64,000 bases of DNA from Isochrysis galbana (lineage: Eukaryota; Haptophyta; Isochrysidales; Isochrysidaceae): contig CM030945.1 of NCBI GenBank assembly GCA_018136815.1, positions 2,052,091-2,116,090 of the forward strand, in the 5' to 3' direction. A program made the position numbers and the translations under genes. This document shows, piece by piece, positions 1 to 11,800 of the stretch. Position 1 is the stretch's first letter. Every line of letters starts with the position of its first letter. A model generated the notes under the pieces. It was not told the origin of the DNA. It saw nothing but the letters and a program-made list of their open reading frames with translations, and did no database searches.

Positions 1-633
1 TACACCTCGCCCATGATAACAACGAGGGACACTCACCTGCACTTTAAACACATCACGCATAGGAGAATAGCCACGGCCAATAGATTCGCACACCGTGACA
101 AGGCGTGCCGTTTCTGTATGACATCGGACGAATCCTCCACGCACCTGGGAGAATGCCCGCGGCTAACAAACATTTTCGACGCCCTGGACACACTGGCCCG
201 ACACCCGAGCACGCCGGTTAAACCACGCGAACAAAACATTATAGATAGGCTCTTCGCACACCCAAGCGGCCCTTGCCCCAAGGCACTAGCAACGCTATAC
301 ATGCTCGCATGGAGGTACATCATAACGGACTTCTACAGGATATACTACGACAACGCCACGTTCTCAGAAGAATCGGTACTAATACGCACACTGGAAAGAT
401 TCACCAAGCTGAGCAAGGCGCTATTATTCGCCAACTCAACGGACTCCGCGCGAACCGCCCAGGCGGGCATGGGGAGATAACCCAAAAAGAGGATAGACTT
501 GGCCGACATCCGGCCACTCTACGAACTCGGCGAGAAGAATGAATTGACCCCCAGCGCGGAGCTAGTATCCCTAGCTAGCAAGCTAGGGATGGAGCACCTA
601 GTCGATACAAAAACCGCGAAACACAAGAGATAG
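1..633 (+). pseudogene. LINE (non-LTR retrotransposon) ORF2 3' end, 5' truncated by window edge
   Basis: The frame is open from the first base, so the gene enters from outside the window. Around 103-170 it encodes a Cys/His cluster (C-x2-C ... H-x4-C, in ACRFCMTSDESSTHLGEC) of the kind found after the reverse transcriptase of many LINEs (zf-RVT). A TAA at 478-480 interrupts the frame. The same frame then continues to a TAG at 631-633 with residues alignable to a second copy at about 15344-15625 on the minus strand, where the stop position is CAA (Gln). The first copy therefore seems to carry a C-to-T nonsense change. No target-site duplication or poly-A tail is visible. The assignment to LINE is by the zinc-finger pattern and the 5'-truncated second copy; the clade is not known. 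Confidence 0.65.
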
Positions 634-1281
634 AGGCGAACAACACGCCGGTGCACCACCCTTGGAACAACCACATTAAGAGATGCCCACCCTATCCTAC
701 CAACGTGAATCCAAAAGGCCTGCCCGGACCCCACACCCGAAACCGGGCCCTAGGTAGTGTACCAGGGCCGCACCCCCGACACCGAAGACAAAGGAATGAG
801 GGGGGGAAGGCAAGGGGGCGGAGAAAAGGGAGATAAGGGCGCTGGCTGACGTGCAGTAGCAGTAGTATGCGCTGTCCAGCGATAGGTGTGTAGCCCTGAA
901 CCTTCAGATCTTTTTTTTTTAAGGGTGTTGCGACGCTTCATCGCTCATCGCCGTGTTGGCAGCCTCAATGCCTTCCATACCCATAATGGAGTGCCTTGGG
1001 TGGGGGCCCATGCAGCCAGGGTGGAAAAATACAGTGGGGAAGGACAAAGTTGTTAGGAGTTGGCTACACACGGAGTAGTGACGAGGGCGTCTGGCAGTCT
1101 TGGGAGGAGGAGGAGGAAGGGGGGGGGGGGGGGGGGTTCCTGAAGGCTGAAGGGGTGGGGGGGGTGGGGGGGAGAGGCGGGGAGGGGAAGGGGAGGGGGA
1201 GGGGAAGGGGAAGGGGGAAAAGAGAGGCCGAGAGAGAGATGCGAGAGGGGGGGGGAGGCGGGGAGGGGGGTGGCGCGCGCG
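634..1281. other. Intergenic: LINE tail and purine-rich upstream region
   Basis: No gene is supported here. The first part is the unassigned end of the LINE copy. From about 1100 to 1280 the plus strand is almost pure purine, with a G run at about 1121-1136 and many GGGGA/GGAGG units, directly before the start of the zinc-finger gene. It may be that gene's promoter or 5' leader. Confidence 0.4.
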
Positions 1282-2131
1282 ATGGCGTCGCCAAGTGACG
1301 AGCGCAAGCTGGACCTGTGGGTGGAGGCGAAGCGTGCGCGCGACTATCGGCTGGCTGATCAGCTGCGCGCTGAGCTCGAGGCGCGTGGAATCCAGCCCGA
1401 GCGCGTTCGGCCGTACGTTGGGGGCCGCGGCAGCCAGCATGGGATGGGGGCGCCGATGGCTGGCGGTAGAGGCGGAGGAAAGGGTGGCAAGGGCGGGAAA
1501 GGGGGCGGCGGCAGGGCCCCGCCCTCGAACATTGACCCGAGTGTAGGCGACTGGCACTGTCAATCCTGCGGCAACTGGAACTGGGCGCGCCGGAGGGAGT
1601 GCAACCAGTGCAACGCTGCAAAAGAAGGGCTGATGCGCGTGTCGGGAGCGGCGTCGGGGACCAAGCGAGACGGTCTGGTACGAGTCGCAGGCGCCGGCGG
1701 CCCCTCGCCCCTTCCCGCCCCCGGTGCCCCAGTCCACAGTCTCCTTCCCCCACGCCGCATCGACCCATCGAGCATCGCGTCCCCGCCCGTGCGGGCATCT
1801 ATGTGGTGCCCCCTCCTGCATGGATGGCGTTCCCATGACGTCGCAAGGCGGTCCTTGCGAGAAGGCGAGACAATTCTGAGTGCCAAGAACCACCTGCCGA
1901 CCTTGCAACAGCACCTGGCGTGTCCGATCACCTCGATAGTTGTTGACACGACCACGTTGGCCACTCTACCTGGTCTGATCCTGCTTGCAGGCGGGTGGCT
2001 TCAAGGAATATGATGAGGAGGAGTCGGAGAGGCGCAAGCGGCGAGCAGTGGAGGAGCGAGTGGAGATACAGGAGCGCAAGGCCGAGAAGAAAAAGTGCCA
2101 GTATTGCCACAGGGCTGCTTGCATCTGTTGA
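1282..2131 (+). CDS. ZRANB2-like RanBP2-type zinc-finger protein, two exons
   Basis: Proposed exons are 1282-1677 and 1991-2131, with an intron starting GTACGA and ending TTGCAG, phase 0; the product is 178 aa. The N-terminal 45 residues are a charged helix (LWVEAKRARDYRLADQLR). A Gly/Lys-rich linker follows, then one RanBP2 zinc finger at about residues 88-111 (W-x-C-x2-C ... N-x-x-R-x2-C-x2-C, ending CNQCNA). Exon 2 opens AGGFKEYDEEE, the GGF-plus-acidic pattern that follows the fingers in ZRANB2-type splicing proteins. It ends with a second cysteine cluster, CQYCHRAACIC. RanBP2 fingers of this family bind single-stranded RNA with GGU motifs, so a role in pre-mRNA splicing is inferred. The ATG at 1282 is the first in frame after the purine-rich stretch. 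A further 3' exon, for example around 2620-2677, cannot be excluded. Confidence 0.65.
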
Positions 2132-3072
2132 CCGCAATGCTGTGCTGACCACTTACTTCGCTGGTAACGAGGCCGCATCCTTGCGACGGCGGGTGTATCA
2201 TGTGCTCGCGGTGACGAACTCCTTGGTATTTGTGTGACAACACTGGTCGGGTACCTGCGGTGGATTTGCCGCACATCACATCGTGAGGCAGACCGTTCCG
2301 ATGGCATCTGTCGAACAATCATTTTTGGCGTTGCGTGACGGGGCGAGGTGCTCAGGCACCAAATGTTGTGGTCACCACCCCCATGCACAACGCTCAACCT
2401 AACTCCTAACACCAGCGGTTTGACGCCTTTGCGAGCCTTGCTGCACTCACTTCAGCACCGGATCCCAGTCTAGATCTGGGTGATTTCCTCAATTTGTGTC
2501 GCATCATCTCAGATGCACTGATATTGCTGCTCCATGTGAGCGGATGAGGACGCCTTTATCTCATCCACGTGTTGATTTTGCAACCATCCACTTTCATCTC
2601 GCCTTTGCCTCGTAGGGGGTACAACTTCGTTGCGGAGCTGGATCAAGGCCGAGACAATTTCAGGTTCTTTGTGTAGCCAGTGGGGTTCTTCAGAGCATGC
2701 CGCGCAGGGTTTTGATCGAATCGATTTTGGGGTCCTAGCTCAAACTCTGCCGTACGACCGCGCCGTCCGTGGGGCTATTGAACCTTGCCATGAGCGTGGC
2801 GCCCAAAGTTTTGTAGCACAGCACAGCACAAGAGTTGCTGAGGTTGAAACGTTCTTCAAAAATGTTGCCGAGACGGAATGCTGAACATAGCTGCACACAA
2901 TCTTTGCTCATGGCTGCGTATGCTGAAGGCAGTAGTTGAGGACAGCCGGTCTTTGGTGCCTTTCTTTGTTCTTGTCAGGTTTTTTGGCTCCTTTGCCTTT
3001 GAAACTTTTTTGCCGTTGCACATAGTAGTACATTTATATTTAGATGACTTCTTTGCACATTTCAACCTGCTT
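2132..3072. other. Intergenic, no supported gene
   Basis: This stretch holds the 3' flank of the zinc-finger gene. A short open piece at about 2620-2677 (after GCCTCGTAG) could be a terminal exon of that gene, but no family match supports it. The T-rich segment 2960-3060 gives a hydrophobic frame that I do not consider coding. Confidence 0.3.
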
Positions 3073-3458
3073 TAATTAAACCGGTTAATATTCTCGCCGC
3101 ACACGCGGCCGTGGGCCCACTACTTTCTTTCACGCAGCACGCAACAAACTTTCTACACCCTCACTCCTCGCACTCCGCCGGCCCTACTCCCCCCGCCGCC
3201 ATCAGGCGACTCCCCCTGTCCCCCTGTGCACTACTAGGGGGATAGGGGTGAAGGGCTTAGATATGGCCCGGTGCATGATGTGGCGGGGGCCACGGGCCGT
3301 GTGGCGCGACCTGGGTCGTGCGCACCTGCTCGGCCTCTGCCGGCGGACGCGGCTGCTTCATCTGCGACTGCTCCATGGGGACTAGTGGGGCGCCCTCGGC
3401 GGGGGCCCGAAGGAGGGGGGAGCCGCGCCGGCGCGCTCAATCGCAACTAAGTAATTAA
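3073..3458 (+). repeat. Hairpin-tailed modular repeat, module I head with beta tail (copy R1)
   Basis: The head (CTCGCCGCACACGCGGCCGT and the block GTGCACTACTAGGGGGATAG) is shared with the copies at 3459, 13921 and, inverted, 59128. The tail (CTCGGCCTCTGCCGGCGGAC through GCGCCGGCGCGCTCAATCGC) is shared with the copies ending at 15340, 20885, 60633 and, inverted, 30636. The terminal hairpin is cut short where copy R2 begins, so R2 probably inserted into the tail of R1 or the two are joined tandemly. Confidence 0.7.
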
Positions 3459-4229
3459 CTTCTTAATAGTCTCACCGCACACGCGGCCGTGGACCCTCTA
3501 CTTTCTACTCACGCAGCAAAAACTTTCTACACCCCCAATCCGCCGGCCCATTCCCCCCCGCCATCAGGCGACTCCCCCCGTGCACTACTAGGGGGATAGG
3601 GGAAAAGGGCTTAGATATGGTCGGTGGCCCGCGCCCCCCCCCGGTGATCCGTTCTCCCCTTCTCCTCCTACGCCTACCGGGCTGGCGGCGTCCTAAGTCC
3701 CGACTTATCCTGTAAACAGGTGCGGGACTTACATATTTTTCGGTGTCGCTCCGCCCACCCCCTTCTCCGCGCTCCCTCTCCTCTCTCCTGCGGCACGCGC
3801 GATGGCGTGCCAGCGCCAGGCCTGCAGCTGCTTGCTGGCGACCCCTGGAGGCTCCTGGAGGCCAGCTCAGGGGGCAGAGGAGGCTGGGGCTGGGCCCTGG
3901 CCTCCCCTGCCTCTCCCTCGCTGGCGTTCCTGAGCCTCTGGGGCCCCCAGTCTGCACCTGTCTGCCTGTCGAACAGGGGGGGAGGGGGGGTTGGAGCGAT
4001 GGGCTGGCCACGAGGGGCCAGGACGAGCGATCCAGGCGAGCCTGTCAGTGGGAGAGTGGGTCAGCAGGGCAGTGGCCTCCTGGCAAGCCATCAGGCATGC
4101 CAGGAGGATGGGTGGTTCCTCGCCCCCACGGCAGGGGAGGAGTGGAGAGAGAGGGGGGCTCGTGCCCCCCCATGGGCGAACCAAGTATAAACTTAGTTGC
4201 AATCGCAACTAAGTATAAACTTAGTTCGG
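3459..4229 (+). repeat. Hairpin-tailed modular repeat, module I head with alpha tail (copy R2)
   Basis: This is nearly the same element as the inverted copy at 59128-59885. It begins TTAATAGTCTCACCGCACAC, contains an internal inverted repeat around 3700-3735 (CCTGTAAACAGG inside GTCCCG/CGGGAC arms), and ends with the palindrome AACTAAGTATAAACTTAGTT. Here the tail hairpin occurs twice in tandem (about 4180-4199 and 4207-4226). The body is C/G-rich and has no convincing coding frame. Confidence 0.75.
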
Positions 4230-4615
4230 TATGTGGTGGAAGCTTGTGCGCGTCGAATTAATTCCACTCCGTAAAAGTCCGGAGGCGACATTAAAAACAC
4301 GAACATCCACGCGGGCCCCAAAGGACAAAGGATGCAAGGGCTACTACACAAAAACTACGCCCAAGCCTTCTTCCCCTCGCAGCGCTACGCAGCGCGTTTG
4401 CGAATGCGAGGGACTAAAACTGGTAGCTGGGTTTTTACCCAATGAACTTGTCGGGAGTTTGAGAGCCGGGGGCCTGCGACGAGGGAGGTGTAATGAGGTG
4501 CTTAGTCGTGTTCGTACCTTGCTTGGGATTGGGTGCGGTCATGTGCATCATGGCTTGGCGTGTTGGTGCAAGGCTAGTGTGAGAGTAGCGGCACTACTGC
4601 GCTCAATAATATTTA
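4230..4615. other. Spacer between repeats, no supported gene
   Basis: An open frame of 144 codons begins at 4231 but has no recognisable domain and runs into AT-rich microsatellite-like sequence at 4605-4635 (AATAATATTTATATATAATAAT). The AT-rich end includes the left copy of the putative target duplication of the next repeat. Confidence 0.3.
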
Positions 4616-5493
4616 TATATAATAATAATAATCAATGTTATATCCTAGCCAACCCCACTAGCTAATTGGACATAACGTCTCAGTCCCGGAATCCCGCCAT
4701 GCCTGACGGGCCAGGTGTCCGAGTGATACCGGGGGGTGGGGGCACTGCCCCCTCCCCTCGATATTTGTCCTCCCCCCAGTGCACGCACCGACCCCGCGCA
4801 CCCCAGCGCGTCCTCTCCTCGAGTCCACGCTGGGGGAAAACCCCTTTCGGGTAAAAGCAACGCGGCGGGGGGGGGGGCATTCGTGAGATAGGAGCCCAGA
4901 AGCGCTAATCTCCCTCGCTAGAGCGAGTGGCCGCGGCGAGCCGCGGCCCTTCCCTCCTGGTTCTGGTGCCCCCGTCTTCTCTTACCCAAACGGGGCGAGA
5001 AGACACGTTTCTGCCGGAGGGGGAGCTGCCGCTCCCCCCTCCCCTCCCTCTTCCCTTTTCCTCCTCTCTTCCCTGCGGCGGGGGCCCATGGCGCGCGCCT
5101 GCGGCCCCTCTTCAGGTCCCCAGGTGGCCAGCAGGGGCCTGGGAGCGCAGCTCAGGGGGCAGGTGAGGCTGGGGCATGGCCCTGGCCCCTCCTGCCTCTC
5201 CCTCGCTGGCGCTCCGAGTCCCTGCGGGTCGACTGGAGCTGGCTGGGGGGTCCTGAACAGGGGGGCCCAGGGGGAGGAGGGGCTGGTCACAGGGATGGGC
5301 TGGCCACGACAGGCCAGGGCGGGCGAATCAGGCGTGCCTGTGGGGAGAGGGATGGGTCAGCAGGGCAGTGTGCTCCTGGCAAGCCATCAGGCGTGCCAGG
5401 AGAGTGGGTGGTTCCTCCCCCATGGCAGGGGAGGAGTGGAGAGAGAGGGGGGCTCGTGCCCCCCCATGGGCGAACTAAGTATAAACTTAGTTG
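4616..5493 (+). repeat. Hairpin-tailed modular repeat, module II head with alpha tail (copy R3)
   Basis: The head (TTTGTCCTCCCCCCAGTGCA, the CCCTTTCGGGTAAAAGCAAC block) and body are shared with the copy at about 63150-63966. The tail from the CCCCATGGGCGAACTAAG block to the hairpin AACTAAGTATAAACTTAGTT is shared with copies R2 and R9. AATAATATTTA occurs just before (4605-4615) and just after (5494-5504) the element, a possible 11-bp target duplication, although AT-rich. Confidence 0.7.
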
Positions 5494-5504
5494 AATAATA
5501 TTTA

Positions 5505-5887
5505 AGAATATGTGGTTCACTAGGTGTTGCCCTCTTCTTTAGAAGAGAGGGAGAGAGGGGGGAGGAGGGTGATTGAGGGATGTACGGTGGCGTGTGCAAG
5601 TAGTTAGCGCACGTCGCGGGCGCGGCCTTAGATGACCAAGATGTTTTTTTTTCAAGGCTCTAGGCTCTAGCAAGGTGTGTGTGAATGCTAGTACGAGCTT
5701 CACGTCGGCATAGTTGGTCGTCGACTGTCTCCGTGTCCACATAAACACAAACACGTTCGTGAACGATGCACGGAAGGGAGGGAAGGGTAGAAGAAATAGT
5801 GCAAGTTTCGTCCCATATCCGCATCCTCCGTCGTTGCCCCGGATTTTCATCATCGTAGCGACACAAGCAAAAACGTGAAGCCAGAGC
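5505..5887. other. 3' flank of myosin gene
   Basis: No gene is seen. This is downstream of the myosin stop codon on the minus strand and probably holds its 3' untranslated region and polyadenylation signals, none of which I could identify with confidence. Confidence 0.35.
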
Positions 5888-8800
5888 TCATGTTTTCTTC
5901 TTGCGTCCAAAAATGTTGTTGAAGGCACTGAGGTGTCTCAGCCCCGGCCCTTTGGAAGATCCACCCTCCGACCGGCTTCCGGCATGCCTGCTCTCATATT
6001 CGGCCATAGAAACCCGCACCACATTAACGGGGGCGACCGGCGACTCCTTGTCACGTAGCTGAAGCGAGGGCACGATCGGAGAGCTACCATTGTGCACCAT
6101 CGTGGTCGATACGTCATCGCCATCATTGGTATTGACTGCCTCCTCTGAATTCTTCTCATCGCCATTGGTGCGAGTCGTCGGCGCCTCGCTTTCTTCGGTG
6201 GCGTCCAATTGGTCAGCTGGAAGGTCGCCTTCAGAGACCTCGTCGTCACTCAGGCCATCATACTCGTTTTCTTGCGCCAGGAAGCGGAAGGCGGCACTCG
6301 GTTGCCATTGGAAGCCGTCCCATGAAATCCAGTGAGAGGAAACCTTGTGCCAAAAGGAATCGATGGAGGAGGGGCGAGGTCGAAAATCGGAGGAGGGGCA
6401 ACGGCCAGGCGGGAGTGGGGGGGGCGAGGAGTATAGCAGGGTTGCTCAGAAGGATACTCTGATAAAACTCACGCCCCGGCAGAGGCGTAGGGGTAATCAA
6501 GCGCTTCACGCCTTGGACACGGCGACTCACCTCGATTGGCGTGGTAGCATCAGATTCTGCAAACGCCCACCCTTGCTCATTGGAAGGCACAGGGCCAATG
6601 ACCCATCTCGGCACACGGTAAGTTTCGTCGAAGACGTGAAATAAATGAGCACGCCCTCCATACATCGTGTTGTGCGTGTAATGGGGCCGTCCATGACAGA
6701 GAGGAGTGTCGCGCGAGAGCTCCCAGGATCCGTAAAAGTTGTGGTACTGAAGGTTCACAAGCGGGAGAGGGGGGCATTAAGCGTGCCGACTGTAAGCAAC
6801 AAGCACAAGGCAATTGGGTCAGCAAATGGATCATGGCATTCTTCCGAACGTGAACCACCCAAGCAGCTCTCCATGCAACCACAAAATTGACCTTCGAGTC
6901 GATCTCCACGCGGAAGTCAAGCATACATGTCACGGATGCTGGTGTTGGACCTCATTTAAAGTTGTGTCGCACCTGGAATCCACGTTCAACGCCTTTGCAC
7001 ATAAGGGATCGATGGTAGGACATTCCATCCACATTAACGAACCACTTCCGCCGATGCAGTGCCTCCTCCGAAGAGTCCAAGGATCCACGGCTGCCCCATC
7101 CACCCCAACGGGAGGCCGCGGCGTTCGACATAGGACGATCTCTTGCACCAACAGAAGATTCGGCGGCAACTGCTGCTGCAGCCGCTTCTTCGGCAATCGC
7201 TTGCTCTTTCTCTTCACGCTCCGCGGCCCAAGCTTCGCGCGCTGCCGCTTGGCGAGCTTCTTCCTCCGCTGCGGCCGCGGCCGCATCGCGCGCAGCCTCC
7301 GCCGCGGCAGCCGCGGCAGCCGCTTCAGCCTCAGCACGCACTCTTTCTTCCGCTTCCGCTGCAGCCGCTATCGCAGTTGCTCGCGCCGCTTCCGCAGCCG
7401 CCGCCTCCGCGGCCGCGGCCGCGGCCGCGGCTACTGCAGCCGCCTCAGCCGCTTGACGTGCTTCTTCTTTGCGCCGAGCAAGCTCAATTCGGGCCCTTTT
7501 TGCGCGGGAGTGCGCGCTGACAAGAGTCGCCGCGGCACTCACGGTAGCAAGCCGGCGCCGTCCCCAGCGCAAAAAACGGCATGCGCAGACTGCCGCGATG
7601 ACAGACGACTCAAACTAGATCACAGGGGACGGAGAGACGGTGTGACCATGTCGACACAACACGAGGATGGCACAAGCTTGGGGGTGGCGCTAGGGGTAGC
7701 TGGGCGGTTTTGGGTGCAAAGATTCGTGCGAGTGGCATAGCTCACCATCTTTCTGGCGCGTTGGCGTTGTTCGCGCCTCTCCTCGAGCCATAACTTCAGC
7801 TTGGGCAGGATCCGCGCAATGTCTGAGCCTGAGGCTAGTGGCGATGCAGGTAGGCGTTCCACAATCTTTGACGCCACCTGACAATCGGACATTCCGGGTG
7901 AGGTAACAGCAGATTACTTGCCGATGTCAACAGACCCAAGGTGGGGTAGCGACAATTGTGATGTCAGCCTGTCAACGATAGTCGGGTGCAAGAAGCCAGA
8001 GGTCAAGGCTGCATGCAAAAGATTGTCATTTGGTAAGAGCTCGCATCGCATTTACATCAAATCTGTCTATCGCCAGCAAGGCCCTGAGGAGGTGTCCCTT
8101 ATCCGCCTTGAAGAACACCATGTCGGTACCCATCTGGAAGTCAGCAGGCTCAGCCTCAACGGCAAGCATAAGCAAGGAGACCAAAGACTCTAAGGATGAG
8201 CAGAGGAGCGGGATGAAATGGGGAGGATGGGGTGACAATTGGATGGCCAGGCAAAGCGCATTGGATGGGATTATTGGGGCTGTGGACATGTGGAGGGGCT
8301 GGATACGGTGGAAGGTGAGGCTGTTTTGGGTCGCACGGGCAAGACTCATCCGATGAGATAAGACGGGAGGTGGGACGTAAAGAGCCTAAAAATACAAGCG
8401 CATATTGTATGCTCTCAAACTTTCCAGAGGCATAGTGGGGCCGATTCGGTTGTCGCACCTGGCGCCATCTCATGCATGAAGTCTGGTAGTGCACCCCGGA
8501 ATCGGGAACGAAGGTCGAGATAGGGTGTTCGGATGGGATATCCATCGCGCATTAGCCGAACGCATTGGGTAGTGCCGGCACACTGCAGCTGACGGAGCAC
8601 GGAACCTCCATCGAACACTTCGGGCTGAAGCGCATGATTTGGCTTAATGCATCGAATGAAATAGGGATGGGTAGTCGCCTACACCAACATCGGATGGGGA
8701 ATCATGTAGGCAGGTACTTCAAATAATAGTTTGATGTTTCGGAATAGCACACAGATTTGGACAGCTTGTCATGAGAGCAAGGGCAAATGGCACGCGAAGT

Positions 8801-11800
8801 GCAAAAAGGGGCAAAGACGTACGATCTCGCGCATGAGCTGTTTCAGACCGAGGAGGAAGTTCTTGGCCACAGTAGAAGATTTGCCGGCAGCGTTTCCCTT
8901 GCCTCTACCTGTCTCGTGAAGCGCTGGGCGCATATTGGAGCGGCCCAGCGTGGCGTCCCCTTCAGCGGTGGACATCATGCTCATAGCACGGCTGAGGCGA
9001 GCAGATGGCCCTGCGCCACAAGCAACACTAGATGTGCCAGAGGAAACTTCCGCTGCCTCAAGCATGGCTTTGACGATGGGCTGTCTCGAACGGCCAAGGG
9101 CGGTCTCGAAGACGGGAGGTAATGCGTCGTTATTCTTCTCGATAAAGCCTTCACACGAATAGCAGACGTCGCCTACGATTGTCCACAGGCAGTAGAGGTA
9201 TGAGATAATCACAGGGCGCGTAACCAGTCTCTCTACGTGGACTCAAGGTTTAGCGGTGGTCTCGGTATGCAGGAAACGGCATGCCAGTCCTTGTTCGGCT
9301 TTCGTCTAGAAGCGGGATATCGAAATTTTCACCCGCAAAACGGCGTAGAGAGACCGACCAAGCATTGGCCGCGGGTGAAGGACGCGCACGCATACTACAA
9401 GGCATGCGCTCTCCATGTACACACCAGCATAGTGCCGGATGACAAAGCTCTCGTTGTCAGCAAGCCGAGCTCCACCGGCTTGAGCCTTCGCGATGGCCAA
9501 TCCAACGACTCCGCCGCCCGCAAACTTTGCGGCGGACAAGGTGAGGAGGTGTGCGTGGCCTCGGTGAGCAGCGTGGAGAAAATCGCAGAATTTCGTGTCA
9601 CTTTGCTGTGGAACATGATAGCAAGCATAAGACGGAGTGGCTTCACGTTGGCAACATAGCTAGCGATACCTAAAACGCTGCCTAGCTATCCTATTCGAGC
9701 AGGCGTTGTGAATGTGATTGAGGCCATTCACATGACGTCGTAGTGAGGATTGGGTGAAATGCGTGGAGGCCCGTGGCAGCTTGCACGTGAGAAGCGCGGG
9801 GTGAATTCAGTGTTCTCATGGAGCAAACGAGGGGGGGGGGGGGGGGGGGGGGGGGGCGCAGGTTGTGGGTGTGACCAAATGATAAAACGGCCATTGCCGT
9901 GAGCACCTGTGGCAATTTGGACTGTGCGTCAAGCAGTGGGAAGATACCCATGGGAGACTTATCGATGAGCTCGATGATGTCTGCGTTGTCGGGCCACGTG
10001 AGTTCTGGCACCTTGAGCCCCTGCATTCGATACAGTTCGACCTCCACCTAGCGCAGATGGAGGCGGTGAGAGGCGGCACCAACGGGTCATGAGATCCCAA
10101 GATGGGCATTCCCAGACGCCTACGATGCGCAGCACAAGGGGCGGGGTGGCTCTCGTGCTGATTCACCTCAAACACTCTAATTAGGAAGAACTGGTTGAGC
10201 TTTTCGTTCGCGAAGTTGATGCAAAGCTGCTCGAAGCCATTCCGACCGAACGCCTCAAAGCCAAACACGTCGAGTAGCCCGATGAAACGCCGCGTCGAGC
10301 GCCGCGTGTCGAGACGTGAATTCATCCGGAACACCTGCGCCGAGAGGCCGGTGAAGATGCCCTCATTTTAGCGATGTAGACTTGCGATGGACGTCTTGGG
10401 ACAACACGACAGGGCAACCGTAATTTAGAGACTTGTGAACCAACACACTATCTTGGACTGGGGAACGTGTCATGGAGACGCACCAACAGGTTGAAGATGT
10501 ATGTGTAGATATGCTTGACGAGGGCGTCCCTCTGCTTTGTGGCAGCGTCAACACTCAAAGCAATGTGATATTCGTTTCGAGAGCGGGGCGAGAGCACCAC
10601 CTGGTGCCAGAGAGGGCTCCCGGGTGACAACGCGACACATGTGCCGGACGGGTGAAGGAGACGAGGCTGGGGGCGAGCAGCGGGAGTGCACGGGAACGCG
10701 CTAGACCAACACTGGAGCTGCCTGAATACGGAATGCAGCGATTGCACCTCGCTTGCTTGCCGCCATTGTGGGCTCGTAGTTTTGACAAATCCGCCACAGC
10801 ACTCGACACTCACCTTCTCTATGAGCATGGCATCGAGACCCGCGACACCGATCAGCTTTTCTGCCACCTCCAAATGTGCTGCTGCCGCCGGGTCTATCAC
10901 CGAGCCCTCGTGAGCTCCACGTTCAAACGCAACGTTACCCAAATGTAGCAGCCCCGCAAGGAGTTCATAGGCGGAAGAAATCTCGGCGATGCTCAGCCCG
11001 CAGCTGAGGAGCGCCGCATGAACATCGAGGAAAGCGGCACCGTCCTCAATACCTGCGGAAGGGGATGTGAGGAGGCGGGTGCGCGCGGCTTGAAGTTCCG
11101 TGTGGGTTAGCCTCGGCCGGGAGCGCGGTGCTCACGACAACGTGACGTGTATAGTGATGACTGCATGTGGAAGTCACCTGGAGTTGTGGTGGCGGGAGTC
11201 GAAGTGAAGCGGAAGTCGGAGGGCTTCTTCCCACGCAGGCAGGGCGCGCCTACGCCTGCAAGATGGAAAATGACGAGGCGCGCCGGGACGGGGGCGGGGG
11301 GGTCAGTGTATGTGAGAGGACAGATCGCAAGTCACGACAACGAAGATGCTCATCATACCCAATATTCACAAGGTTTGTGGACCAAGTGCTGCTATCCAAG
11401 CTGCTTCTGCCCACCCATCCACCTAATAGGGGAAGCGAGACGAGCCGATGCCCTCACCTTGTGCGCTTTGAGATCCAGCGAGGAGCTGGTAGAAGATGTG
11501 GTATGAACGCTCACCCTCGCCAGTAACCGATGTCACACGCGATTTCTCAAGGAGGAAAGTGCGCAACTCCGCGCCTGCAAGGATAGGAAATGGGTCGGTC
11601 ACGTGATCGCCCGTTTGTACTACATCATCTCTCACTCGCGGCTCCTCTCGCCAAGGCAAAAACGTGGGTATGTGCTGGCCAAGCCGCATCTTTCACCTGC
11701 GACGGAGTGGTCCACTTCATTCATCTTGAGGTGCAGATATTTTCCGAATCTTGACGAGTTGTTGTTACGGATAGTTTTCGCGTTTCCGAAGGCTTCGAGC

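Noticed and set aside
2878-3075. Hydrophobic 65-residue frame after the zinc-finger gene
   Set aside because: T-rich sequence yields hydrophobic codons by chance; no family, no context.
6952-7520. Plus-strand Arg/Pro/Leu-rich frames opposite the myosin tail
   Set aside because: They are antisense to the Ala/Glu-rich exon of the myosin; composition explains them.
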